Source: Thermodesulfovibrionales bacterium (GTDB lineage: Bacteria; Nitrospirota; Thermodesulfovibrionia; Thermodesulfovibrionales; SM23-35). From it: a DNA stretch of 6,034 nt. Shown one piece after another: positions 1-4,688 of this stretch. Position numbers and translations under genes: made by a program. The notes under the pieces are model-generated. The model was not told the origin of the DNA, made no database searches, and saw nothing but the letters and a program-made list of their open reading frames with translations. The stretch is taken from the NCBI GenBank assembly GCA_022013235.1, contig JAKLQR010000383.1:1-6034 (forward strand), read 5' to 3'. Every line of letters begins with the position of its first letter. The stretch's first letter is position 1.

Positions 1-152
1 AGTTTCCCCTTCATTGATTTTATTTTCTCTACCTTCTTCTTCCTCAGATAGTCGTCGATAGCGATCTTCACTGCTGATGTTTTGGACCTGCTTTTCGTCT
101 CCTTCATAAGCAAGTCCAGACTCTCTTTCTCAATTGTTACCGTTATGCGCAT
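1..152 (-). CDS. VapB-family antitoxin, N-terminal part (runs off left edge)
   Basis: The minus strand from ATG at 152 stays open to the window edge, giving 50 residues that begin MRITVTIEKESLDLLMKETK and continue through KTSAVKIAIDDYLRKKK. This is the ribbon-helix-helix pattern of VapB antitoxins (DUF2191 type): an N-terminal beta strand (RITVTIE), a helix, a conserved K-T-x-x-x-A-V turn, and a second basic helix. An AGAGG Shine-Dalgarno sits 5 nt upstream (158-162). Such antitoxins bind DNA as dimers, repress their own operon and neutralise a PIN-domain VapC RNase. A vapC gene is expected just beyond the left edge but is not visible. It is short and cut off, so long-ORF searches miss it. 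The family call rests on remembered sequence pattern; the coding call is firm. Confidence 0.82.
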   Translation of the reverse strand, partial: MRITVTIEKESLDLLMKETKSRSKTSAVKIAIDDYLRKKKVEKIKSMKGK

Positions 153-170
153 ATTTGCCTCTTTGTTGTG
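152..170 (-). repeat. Leader repeat copy A, at the vapB ribosome binding site
   Basis: On the minus strand this reads CACAACAAAGAGGCAAATA and covers the Shine-Dalgarno and first base of the vapB-like start codon. It matches the nitroreductase leader at 822-839 at 17 positions, with one mismatch and one gap. Confidence 0.5.
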
Positions 171-314
171 ATTATTCTAAGCATCATTAAACCATAATTT
201 TATATGATTTTGTTCTATGATTTCTTTTTCTTAAATTGGATTGCATCAGGAATAATCTTCGCAAGAAAAGACTGGGGCTGAACAACGGGTATCACAAAAT
301 GTGGTGAGACGGGT

Positions 315-818
315 CTACAACTCTTTGAGCAGAACGTCGGGAATTCCTTTGCGCTGAGAAGTCCTCTTCCCGGCATCCGGATGGCCGATAGCGACAACGG
401 CCATAAGCTCCATTTCAGGCGGCAATTCGAGAAGCACCCGCACTTTTTCTGCATTGTTCAGTATCTCTCCCAGCCAGACGGCCCCAAGCCCAAGGGCGTG
501 CGATGCAAGCAGCATGTTCTGAATGCAGGCTCCCATTGCCTGATGGTCTTTGACATCGTTATACATTGCGTTCCTGTCAATAAACACGGCAATACACGCC
601 GGGGCGGACTCAATGATCGTGCGATATTTGGTGAACCCTGCCAGTTTTACACGGGCCTCCCTCTCTCGTACAATGACAAACCGCCACGGCTGGTTATTCA
701 GGCCTGACGGTGCCCATGTGCCGGCTTTGATGATTTCTATCAGCTGCGCTTGTTCAACGGGCCGGTCGGTATATCGCCTTACGCTCCGCCGGGTATAAAT
801 TCCTTCAAGCAGATCCAT
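315..818 (-). CDS. Nitroreductase family protein (FMN-dependent oxidoreductase)
   Basis: Encodes 167 residues. Family features are the N-terminal TRRSVRRY segment, whose arginines contact FMN phosphate, then WAPSGLNNQPWRF, the central helix ACIQNMLLASHALGLGAVWLG, and a C-terminal AVVAIGHP strand. The length fits compact single-domain nitroreductases. These are cytosolic NAD(P)H:FMN enzymes that reduce nitro compounds, quinones or other electrophiles; the physiological substrate cannot be read from sequence. An in-frame ATG lies upstream at 857, but I prefer ATG at 818: it has an AGGAGG site 9 nt away (828-833) and the conserved family start follows directly (MDLLEGIYTRRSVR). The gene is transcribed alone from the 905-932 promoter toward the vapB-like gene. 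Balanced base composition contrasts with the AT-rich middle of the window, so it is probably resident host DNA. Confidence 0.9.
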   Translation of the reverse strand: MDLLEGIYTRRSVRRYTDRPVEQAQLIEIIKAGTWAPSGLNNQPWRFVIVREREARVKLAGFTKYRTIIESAPACIAVFIDRNAMYNDVKDHQAMGACIQNMLLASHALGLGAVWLGEILNNAEKVRVLLELPPEMELMAVVAIGHPDAGKRTSQRKGIPDVLLKEL

Positions 819-821
819 TCT

Positions 822-839
822 TATTTGCCTCCTGTTGTG
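822..839 (-). repeat. Leader repeat copy B containing nitroreductase RBS
   Basis: On the minus strand this reads CACAACAGGAGGCAAATA and includes the AGGAGG site that supports the 818 start. It is nearly the same as the vapB-like leader at 152-170, beyond what a shared Shine-Dalgarno explains. Confidence 0.55.
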
Positions 840-904
840 CATGGCATACGGCGCCATCGTAGTTCAACAGCATCTCCGTTTTCAGAATCTTCGTGTTTTT
901 AATT

Positions 905-932
905 TCTATAGAATGTAAGGAGAAGCTGTCAA
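905..932 (-). promoter_or_regulatory. Sigma70-type promoter for the nitroreductase gene
   Basis: Minus strand: TTGACA (932-927), 16-nt spacer, TATAGA (910-905). The predicted transcript starts near 898 and leaves an 80-nt leader before ATG at 818. The -35 box is a perfect match and the -10 matches 4 of 6 bases. The stretch 858-991 otherwise holds no gene I can support. Confidence 0.6.
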
Positions 933-991
933 AATCAAACCCCGCTCCGCTGAGCAGGATTCTCTGTGAAAATGGATAATGCTAAGAAAAT

Positions 992-1002
992 AGACCTGAC
1001 CC
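992..1002 (+). repeat. Left inverted repeat of the 992-3239 segment
   Basis: AGACCTGACCC here is the imperfect reverse complement (9 of 11) of GGGTCAAATCT at 3229-3239. Read on the minus strand it is GGGTCAGGTCT, a motif I remember as common in dispersed elements of related genomes. It lies directly against the point where the truncated gene at 1003 begins, so it probably marks a recombination junction. Confidence 0.5.
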
Positions 1003-1302
1003 TGTTCCTCCTGTTCTGCTATTTATTCCGGACTTCTGAGAATGTCTGATCTTGTTAGCATGCAACCCAATATTAAGCTGAATCTATATTTGGTTGCCCC
1101 CGATGACAGACGAGAAAAAGTGATCAACGAAATCAATAGGCCAACCTTTGCAAGACTTAGACCTCCCTTACCCAAGATCTGTAAATTTATTCCCTATTCA
1201 CAGCTCAAAAAGGAAATCGAAGCAATAGGGGAAAGAATAAAATATATGAAGCCAGAATTCATCGAAGATTTATCTGAAAGTTGTGAACCTGATGAAGTTT
1301 AG
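1003..1302 (+). pseudogene. C-terminal remnant of a probable restriction-endonuclease-like protein
   Basis: The frame is open from 1000 to the stop at 1302; a TGA lies at 997-999. The first ATG is at 1042 and would give 86 residues, but it has no convincing Shine-Dalgarno. The 13 codons before it read like conserved protein rather than leader: SAIYSGLLR runs straight into MSDLVSMQPNIKLNLYLVAP. I associate IYSGLLRMSDL, VAPDDRREKV, NRPTF and the tail KPEFIEDLSESCEPDEV with the C-terminal part of larger restriction-endonuclease-like proteins; this is from memory and uncertain as to exact family. I see no catalytic PD-(D/E)XK core in what is left. The gene therefore seems to have lost its 5' part at the junction marked by the 992-1002 repeat. 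A small expressed protein from 1042 cannot be excluded. Confidence 0.6.
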
Positions 1303-1354
1303 TGCCTCATAGAATTGCATATCAATGACATTAAGCGCAAAGAATATTTTTAAG

Positions 1355-1383
1355 TTGATAAATTATATTTTCTTGATTAAAAT
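1355..1383 (+). promoter_or_regulatory. Promoter for the CYTH-HEPN-methylase cluster, likely leaderless start
   Basis: TTGATA (1355-1360), 17-nt spacer, TAAAAT (1378-1383); each box matches 5 of 6 consensus bases. Six nucleotides separate the -10 box from ATG at 1390, so the expected transcription start falls on the start codon itself. This explains why no Shine-Dalgarno is present before 1390. Confidence 0.6.
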
Positions 1384-1389
1384 CCTGGC

Positions 1390-2055
1390 ATGATTATTAG
1401 CGAGAAGGAAAGAAAAATTTTAATAAATGCCCCTGATGGTCAGCGAGCAAGTCAGGAAATTATTGAGTTGCACAGTCTTCAAGACTTTCACTTTGAAGGG
1501 TCCTCTCAATTAAAAATACAGGATAGCTATTTAGATAGTAAGGATTTTATTCTGGCTAAAAGAAATAACTATATAAGGTTAAGAGGGAAAAAAACGGGTC
1601 GTTTAATAACGATCAGACTAATTAAAGATGGTATTATTGATGAAATTACTCACCCTTTGAACGATGAAGGGTTAGGGATTGCTCTGAATGTTTTGGCAGA
1701 GAATTATGAAGAGCTAAAAACCCCACAATTAACTCTGCCCAATTTTTTGGAAATATTCCAAAGCATAGGATTAAACGAAGTTCTAAGGGTAACGCTTGAT
1801 AGAATAGAAAGAGATATTTTTCTTGAAGATTTAAAAATTGGTAAGATGAAAATTGACGTTTATCAATATATTTTTCCTAATACCTTTGGACCATTTTTTG
1901 AACTGGAGCTAAATTCGTATAAAAAGGCCTTCCATAAACATGTGGATGACCTTATTGAACTGATCTTAAAAAAGATGGAAGGAATTGTAGAATTATCTGA
2001 ACTCAGTAAATATTCAAGAGGGATAAATATAACATATGGATTTAACTATAAGTAG
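1390..2055 (+). CDS. CYTH-domain protein (CyaB/thiamine-triphosphatase fold)
   Basis: Encodes 221 residues. The diagnostic ExExK motif of the CYTH superfamily is at residues 5-9 (EKERK). It is followed by a DSYLD segment (45-49), YIRLRG (61-66), a TIRLIKDG strand (74-81), RVTLDRIERD (133-142), KIDVYQY (155-160), FELELN (170-175) and the terminal SKYSRG (206-211). The order of acidic and basic residues matches the triphosphate tunnel metalloenzyme barrel. These enzymes bind two metals and a triphosphate substrate; known activities include class IV adenylate cyclase, thiamine triphosphatase and inorganic triphosphatase. Which applies is not readable here. The ATG at 1390 places ExExK at the expected N-terminal position. 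The gene overlaps the next by 20 nt and is AT-rich compared with 315-818 and 4689-5714, consistent with transfer. Fold call is strong; substrate unknown. Confidence 0.85.
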   Translation: MIISEKERKILINAPDGQRASQEIIELHSLQDFHFEGSSQLKIQDSYLDSKDFILAKRNNYIRLRGKKTGRLITIRLIKDGIIDEITHPLNDEGLGIALNVLAENYEELKTPQLTLPNFLEIFQSIGLNEVLRVTLDRIERDIFLEDLKIGKMKIDVYQYIFPNTFGPFFELELNSYKKAFHKHVDDLIELILKKMEGIVELSELSKYSRGINITYGFNYK

Positions 2056-2317
2056 GCTTTTATTGCAATTCATTGATACTATTGAATATAAAAAAATCGT
2101 TGAGGACAAGCTTACCTGGCCCCTTTTTAAATCTGTTTTTAATATCCCCGAACTCGGTGAGAAGGGGTATTCAAAAAACTTGCGATGGATGGAAAGAATA
2201 AATGAGTTACGGAGAATACCCGCTCATCCTACAGAGAGCCGTCATTACAAGGTCGAGGACTTTGAGTACATCGATTATATTTATGAGCAATTCATTCAAA
2301 GACTCCAAAGCATATAA
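2036..2317 (+). CDS. Small HEPN-like protein (candidate RNase/toxin)
   Basis: Encodes 93 residues, mostly helical, beginning inside the 3' end of the CYTH gene (20-nt overlap, different frame) and ending 3 nt before the methylase ATG. The C-terminal half reads WMERINELRRIPAHPTESRH, then an acidic YKVEDFEYIDYIYEQF helix. R59-x4-H64 fits the R-x4-6-H motif of HEPN domains, and the phrase 'LN-x-xR-x-x-AHP' recalls Swt1-like HEPN domains at the C-termini of larger proteins. HEPN proteins are commonly metal-independent RNases in toxin-antitoxin and antiviral systems. The size fits one bare HEPN domain, but the ORF could also be the C-terminal remnant of a longer protein whose beginning was lost. 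Coding is supported by tight packing and plausible protein composition; the function is inferred. Confidence 0.62.
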   Translation: MDLTISRLLLQFIDTIEYKKIVEDKLTWPLFKSVFNIPELGEKGYSKNLRWMERINELRRIPAHPTESRHYKVEDFEYIDYIYEQFIQRLQSI

Positions 2318-2320
2318 CAA

Positions 2321-3196
2321 ATGCAATGCCTAAAGGTAAGATCACAGCCTCAACTTACAATTAAGCCATTTTTAAAATGGGCTGGGGGTAAGCGATGGCT
2401 AGTATCTAAACATGATGCAATTTTTCCTAAAGAATACAAAAGGTACTTTGAACCTTTTCTCGGAAGTGGTGCTATCTTTTTCAGCTTAGCACCTTCCCGT
2501 GCTTACCTTAGTGATGTGAATGCCAATCTCATTGAGGTATATACGGCAGTACGGGATGATTGGCGAGCGGTATGGAATAGACTTCTGTGGCATAGCCGAC
2601 ACCACAACAAAGAGCACTATTATGGTACTCGCGCCAGTAAACCAGGAACCGCTGCCTCACGTGCTGCCAAGTTTATATATCTGAATAGGACTTGCTTCAA
2701 TGGGTTATACCGAGTGAATAGAAAAGGCATTTTTAATGTGCCAAAGGGCACTAAAAATAGCGTCATATTTCCTGATGACAGTTTTGAAAAAATAGCGAAT
2801 TTATTGCGATCAGCTCAAATAGTTTGTAGCGACTTTGAAGAATCTATCGATAAAACCGGTATAGGTGATTTCATTTATATAGACCCTCCATATACGGTCA
2901 AACATAATATGAATAATTTTATCAAGTACAATGAACTGCTTTTTAGTTGGGAAGATCAGGAGCGGCTCGCAACTGCGGCAACTAAAGCGTCCAAGAGAGG
3001 AGCTCTGGTTTTGATATCAAATGCAGACTCAAAATACATCAAGAGGCTCTATAGTAATGATGAATGGAATCACATTGTACTAAGTCGTCACAGCATAATA
3101 GCATCAGCAGCTTGCAAGCGCCAGACAACTACTGAGTTGGCCATTGCAAATTACAATTTGTGTAAAAGCCAGCAAAACACAGCTTTGTTTCAATAG
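2321..3196 (+). CDS. DNA adenine methyltransferase, D12/Dam class
   Basis: Encodes 291 residues, the usual size for D12-class N6-adenine methyltransferases. Motifs in order: LKWAGGK (18-24, AdoMet-binding motif X), FEPFLGSGAIFF (43-54, motif I), SDVNANLIEVY (64-74, motif II), LNRTCFNGLYRVN with FNVPKG (121-143), and the catalytic IDPPY (187-191, motif IV). All core residues are present, so the enzyme looks active; it transfers a methyl group from S-adenosylmethionine to adenine N6 in DNA. The recognition site cannot be deduced, though the Dam family often targets GATC-like sites. The ATG at 2321 follows the HEPN-like stop by 3 nt without a clear Shine-Dalgarno, so reinitiation is likely. No intact cognate restriction enzyme is adjacent; the nearest candidate is the truncated fragment at 1003-1302. 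It could be an orphan or part of the CYTH-HEPN module. Confidence 0.93.
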   Translation: MQCLKVRSQPQLTIKPFLKWAGGKRWLVSKHDAIFPKEYKRYFEPFLGSGAIFFSLAPSRAYLSDVNANLIEVYTAVRDDWRAVWNRLLWHSRHHNKEHYYGTRASKPGTAASRAAKFIYLNRTCFNGLYRVNRKGIFNVPKGTKNSVIFPDDSFEKIANLLRSAQIVCSDFEESIDKTGIGDFIYIDPPYTVKHNMNNFIKYNELLFSWEDQERLATAATKASKRGALVLISNADSKYIKRLYSNDEWNHIVLSRHSIIASAACKRQTTTELAIANYNLCKSQQNTALFQ

Positions 3197-3200
3197 TTGA

Positions 3201-3227
3201 TACAGAAAGTTTTACAGAAAGTTTTAC
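3201..3227. repeat. 12-bp tandem repeat after the methylase
   Basis: The unit TACAGAAAGTTT occurs twice in a row, followed by TAC, 4 nt after the methylase stop and directly before the GGGGTCAAATCT motif. It is probably a small duplication at or near a recombination edge. Confidence 0.75.
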
Positions 3228-3228
3228 G

Positions 3229-3239
3229 GGGTCAAATCT
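3229..3239 (+). repeat. Right inverted repeat of the 992-3239 segment
   Basis: GGGTCAAATCT pairs with AGACCTGACCC at 992-1002 with two mismatches; a further G at 3228 makes GGGGTCA. Together the two copies bracket the truncated gene and the CYTH-HEPN-methylase cluster, each pointing outward. Confidence 0.5.
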
Positions 3240-3257
3240 TCATTATTCACAATATTC

Positions 3258-3272
3258 ATTTCTGAAAGAAAT
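3258..3272. terminator. Weak hairpin between convergent genes
   Basis: ATTTCT-GAA-AGAAAT is a perfect 6-bp stem with a 3-nt loop in the 92-nt space between the methylase (plus) and the HsdM remnant (minus), both of which end here. The stem is AT-rich and lacks a clear T-run, so termination is only a possibility. Confidence 0.25.
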
Positions 3273-3288
3273 ATGCAGAATTGACAAG

Positions 3289-3471
3289 TTACACAAAATC
3301 GATTGCTTCTGTGAGGAATTCGTATTTCAAGCGACGCCCTGCTATTTCTGGTAGCTTTTTACTTCTCCTGGCATAAACTTGAAGCTGCTCAACATAATCC
3401 ACTCTCATCCCATCATCACAAAGAACATTACAATAGTCCCAGTGTTTTTGGACAATCTGTGCTGGGCTCAT
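3289..3471 (-). pseudogene. Truncated HsdM (type I restriction-modification methylase) N-terminus
   Basis: Encodes 60 residues. The first part, with IVQKHWDYCNVLCDDGM and DYVEQL, matches the well-conserved beginning of type I HsdM subunits (IVxKxWNxCNVLRDDGxxYxDYVxQL). In HsdM the next residues are TYLLFLKM; here the match stops after VEQL and unrelated sequence (QVYARRSKKLPEIAG...) leads to a stop at 3289. Full-length HsdM is about 500 residues or more, with an NPPF/NPPY catalytic motif that is absent, so this cannot methylate DNA. Neither other minus frame visibly restores the match, which points to a deletion junction rather than a simple frameshift. The ATG lies 4 nt after the HEPN stop, as expected for an operon in which a type I system carried an embedded MNT/HEPN pair. 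The product may still be translated as a short peptide. Confidence 0.72.
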
Positions 3472-3475
3472 CTTC

Positions 3476-3937
3476 TCATTTAGATTTCTTAAGAGAATCT
3501 ATCAAATGTTTTATTCGCTGCAAAAAAAGCTCTGCTGATTCAAGCGCTTCTTTTGCTTCTTCATCAGAAGAATAAAAACTCAAATCATACTGATCATTAT
3601 GTCTGATTTCTCTGTGATGGTCCAACAACTCAACCCATTTTTTCTCAAGCTTCTTTTTATTTACATAGTGCTCTTCCAGATATCGTGCAACGCATGCGTG
3701 GCTTTTCTCCCTGTATCCATCAATGAATAGAATCGCCCTTGCAGAGTGGAACATGGCAAGATATGAAGAAAGGACTGACGAATCATACGCCTCGCCTTGA
3801 AATGACTTTTCAGCTTCCTTAAGCCAGCTTTCTGCTTTATTTATTGACCGCGTTGCATTGTCTATTGAGGCCGGTATCTTCCTCAATAGTCCTTTCTCTA
3901 TGCAGTTCTTAAACCGAAGCTGCATCCTTGTCACCAT
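3476..3937 (-). CDS. HEPN-domain toxin of an MNT/HEPN pair (UPF0332-like)
   Basis: Encodes 153 residues, all helical. The segment YDSSVLSSYLAMFHSARAIL (51-70), followed by G-x-x-x-KSHACVARYLEEHYV, is the HEPN core, and HREIRHNDQYDLSF (108-121) is the catalytic-motif region, with R109, R112, H113 and Y117. It lacks the exact R-x4-H-x-Y of the best studied HepT toxins but matches the 'R-x-x-x-x-x-x-Y-D' style of UPF0332. HEPN partners of MNT enzymes act as RNases that are silenced when the transferase adds AMP to a tyrosine near the active site; Y117 would be the candidate by position. The start overlaps the MNT 3' end by 29 nt, implying coupled translation; an internal ATG at 3925 is an alternative. 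The 4-nt gap to the HsdM remnant places all three in one operon. Confidence 0.85.
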   Translation of the reverse strand: MVTRMQLRFKNCIEKGLLRKIPASIDNATRSINKAESWLKEAEKSFQGEAYDSSVLSSYLAMFHSARAILFIDGYREKSHACVARYLEEHYVNKKKLEKKWVELLDHHREIRHNDQYDLSFYSSDEEAKEALESAELFLQRIKHLIDSLKKSK

Positions 3938-4448
3938 ATAAAATTATTGACCCGAAGGATAGTGAGTGATAAAACATTATGTCTTCTTTCCTGAGTTTCT
4001 GTATTTTTTTATCATTCAAAAAGAATAGTTTTGCATTCTTTATTTTCTTATTTATTTCAGATGTAAAAGAGGCAATTTTAGATTCTTTAACATCCCTGAC
4101 CCTCACCCATAAATCCACATCCGAATCCTCTGTGTTTTCGCCTCTGGCACAACTCCCGTACAACCCGACCGCGGTAACAAAGGGATATTTACCGAATATT
4201 CGTGTATCTATTCTTCTTACGTTAAGCAGTATCTTGACTGCTTTCACAGAGGCGTTATCAGCTACAACTAATTTGCCTTTCCTCTTTTTTAGTATCTGTT
4301 CCTTAAGAAGAATCTGGAAATACTTGGAAATCAACCCTTTGCTTAAACCGAGTTGAGAGGCAATATTATTCACGCTGACGCTGTCCGTCCTGAAAATGAC
4401 AGCCTCTAATATTTTTATCCGCTGACTTGTTGAAAATAAGCTTTCCAT
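3909..4448 (-). CDS. MNT nucleotidyltransferase antitoxin with N-terminal winged helix
   Basis: Encodes 179 residues in two domains. Residues about 1-65 form a winged helix-turn-helix (RIKILEAVIFR, then VNNIASQLGLSKGLISKYFQ as the HTH, then a basic wing KKRKGKL). Residues about 85-179 are a minimal nucleotidyltransferase, with the GSCARG motif at 98-103 and SDVDLW at 109-114 giving metal ligands D110 and D112. The third acidic ligand on the next strand is not obvious (NAKLFFLND), a point to check. MNT antitoxins AMPylate their HEPN partner. The fused DNA-binding domain suggests it also represses its own operon, which fits the two palindromes at 4460-4509. ATG at 4448 has a GGAG only 2 nt away, a tight spacing, but the HTH begins at once so this start is likely. 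High AT content suggests acquired DNA. Confidence 0.9.
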   Translation of the reverse strand: MESLFSTSQRIKILEAVIFRTDSVSVNNIASQLGLSKGLISKYFQILLKEQILKKRKGKLVVADNASVKAVKILLNVRRIDTRIFGKYPFVTAVGLYGSCARGENTEDSDVDLWVRVRDVKESKIASFTSEINKKIKNAKLFFLNDKKIQKLRKEDIMFYHSLSFGSIILYGDKDAASV

Positions 4449-4459
4449 GTCTCCAGGGC

Positions 4460-4476
4460 GTGAACAAATAGTTCAC
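4460..4476. promoter_or_regulatory. Operator palindrome O1 in the MNT leader
   Basis: GTGAAC-AAATA-GTTCAC is a perfect 6-bp inverted repeat with a 5-nt spacer, located between the predicted transcription start and the MNT start codon. It shares the TGAAC/GTTCA half-site with 4493-4509, and their centres are 33 bp apart, close to three helix turns. Confidence 0.68.
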
Positions 4477-4492
4477 AATTCATAAACTAACT

Positions 4493-4509
4493 GTTCATAT
4501 ATTATGAAC
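4493..4509. promoter_or_regulatory. Operator palindrome O2 over the -10 box
   Basis: GTTCATA-TAT-TATGAAC is a perfect 7-bp inverted repeat with a 3-nt centre. It covers the minus-strand -10 box (4499-4504), so a bound protein would block RNA polymerase. The MNT winged helix is the obvious candidate binder. Confidence 0.72.
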
Positions 4510-4527
4510 TGCCACGCTATTTGTCAA
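4499..4527 (-). promoter_or_regulatory. Strong sigma70 promoter of the MNT/HEPN operon
   Basis: Minus strand: TTGACA (4527-4522), 17-nt spacer, TAATAT (4504-4499). The -35 is perfect and the spacing optimal. Transcription would begin near 4492, about 44 nt before ATG at 4448, with O1 inside the leader and O2 over the -10. Confidence 0.8.
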
Positions 4528-4591
4528 TATGAATATGAGGCTTGTATAAAATTACAAAGGACGTTACAGTAGTTCCAGGGAAATTATGGGT

Positions 4592-4629
4592 GGGGTCAGC
4601 CATTGAATCGTGACGGATTCATCCTGAAT
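4592..4629. repeat. GGGGTCA motif followed by two small inverted repeats
   Basis: GGGGTCA at 4592-4598 repeats the first bases of the 3228 motif in the same orientation. Next come GAATC (4605-4609) with GATTC (4616-4620), and ATTCA-TCC-TGAAT (4617-4629). This lies between the MNT promoter and the 3' end of the metallophosphoesterase gene. It may be a decayed repeat element; no T-run supports a terminator, and I see no gene in 4528-4688. Confidence 0.35.
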
Positions 4630-4688
4630 ATAGAAAAAGACTTTCTGTGGAGCATTGCCCGAAAACTTCAGGAAACTCCCGATTTATT

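Noticed and set aside
294..304. CACAAAATGTG palindrome after the nitroreductase stop
   Set aside because: A 4-bp stem with no T-run is too weak to call a terminator or an operator.
215..454. 79-residue minus-strand open frame
   Set aside because: It lies mostly antisense or out of frame with the nitroreductase 3' end, is basic and low in structure, has no good start signal, and resembles no family.
381..798. Plus-strand open frames across the nitroreductase gene
   Set aside because: They are shadows of the clearly coding minus strand and show Cys/His-rich, unstructured translations.
3979..4356. 125-residue plus-strand frame rich in Phe, Leu and Ser
   Set aside because: It is antisense to the MNT gene, whose GSCARG and SDVDLW motifs prove the minus frame. 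The hydrophobic look comes from reading Lys-rich codons backwards.
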